A stretch of 20,574 bases of DNA from Novosphingobium sp. GTDB taxonomy: Bacteria; Pseudomonadota; Alphaproteobacteria; Sphingomonadales; Sphingomonadaceae. The notes below the pieces were generated by a model. That model saw only the letters and a list, made by a program, of their open reading frames with translations. It was not told where the DNA came from and searched no databases. A program made the position numbers and the translations under genes. Positions within the stretch are counted from its first letter, which is position 1. Every line of letters starts with the position of its first letter. Of this stretch, positions 20,063 through 20,574 are shown piece after piece. The stretch is from the NCBI GenBank assembly GCA_030830245.1, contig JAURNJ010000108.1, positions 1 to 20,574 on the forward strand, read 5' to 3'.

Positions 20063-20065
20063 GGG
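20046..20065 (+). other. G-quadruplex motif
   Basis: Four G-runs (20046-20048, 20050-20053, 20058-20061, 20063-20065) are joined by loops of 1, 4 and 1 nt, satisfying the canonical G3+N1-7 pattern. It lies mostly within the right arm of the 26-bp hairpin, so the two structures would compete. Confidence 0.6.
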
Positions 20066-20101
20066 AGGCGCATGGGTTCACGCAAGTGAACCTCATAAAG
20101 C

Positions 20102-20574
<473 letters not shown>

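Overview
The window reads as an ordinary chromosomal segment of an alphaproteobacterium. It is most likely a member of the Sphingomonadales (Sphingomonas, Novosphingobium or Erythrobacter relatives). The reasons are high GC with dense, often overlapping genes; a MipZ-type division-site ATPase; a PgmG-type phosphomannomutase/phosphoglucomutase; a four-gene tonB-exbB-exbD-exbD transport-energising cluster; and a DUF455 ferritin-like gene overlapping a Bcp peroxiredoxin gene. No tRNA, rRNA, IS element, CRISPR array or prophage gene was seen. The taxonomic placement is inference from gene content and protein resemblance, not a database result.

Layout, left to right. (1) Bases 1-2109, minus strand: an exported M28 metallopeptidase lipoprotein, and downstream of it an agmatine-deiminase-family gene that runs off the left edge. 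(2) Bases 2177-6152, plus strand: glnE, a 1-Cys Bcp peroxiredoxin and a DUF455 ferritin-like protein, each overlapping the next by 4 nt. (3) Bases 6320-7096, plus strand: a secreted M23 peptidase. It converges on a minus-strand Crp/Fnr regulator, preceded on the same strand by an exported CsgG-like protein and panC (7154-9630). (4) Bases 9733-16102, plus strand: mipZ, a membrane-anchored J-domain protein, pgmG, an AmpG-like permease and a ligase-associated DEXH helicase. Nearly all neighbours overlap by a few bases, and the run ends at a strong bidirectional terminator. (5) Bases 16217-18785, minus strand: the Ton operon, in transcriptional order tonB, exbB, exbD2, exbD1. (6) Bases 18786-19132: a 347-bp divergent gap rich in inverted repeats. 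(7) Bases 19133-20574: an unrecognised exported protein converging on the 3' part of asd. Between the two lies an exceptionally long perfect 26-bp hairpin that also contains a G-quadruplex motif.

Functionally the window mixes housekeeping genes (nitrogen regulation by GlnE, pantothenate synthesis by PanC, the lysine/threonine/methionine branch by Asd) with envelope genes (M23 peptidase, AmpG-like permease, CsgG-like protein, Ton motor, sugar-nucleotide precursor supply) and cell-cycle or stress genes (MipZ, J-protein, helicase, peroxiredoxin). I do not see a complete new defence, biosynthetic or mobile system. The most novel-looking items are the coupling of mipZ to a Tim14/Pam18-like J-protein, the CsgG-like protein without a lipobox or curli genes, the structured intergenic region beside tonB, and the 26-bp hairpin with G4 motif before asd. 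Four genes (DUF455, M23, the Crp/Fnr regulator and the helicase) appear to use TTG starts, so 5' ends in automated annotation of this locus deserve care.
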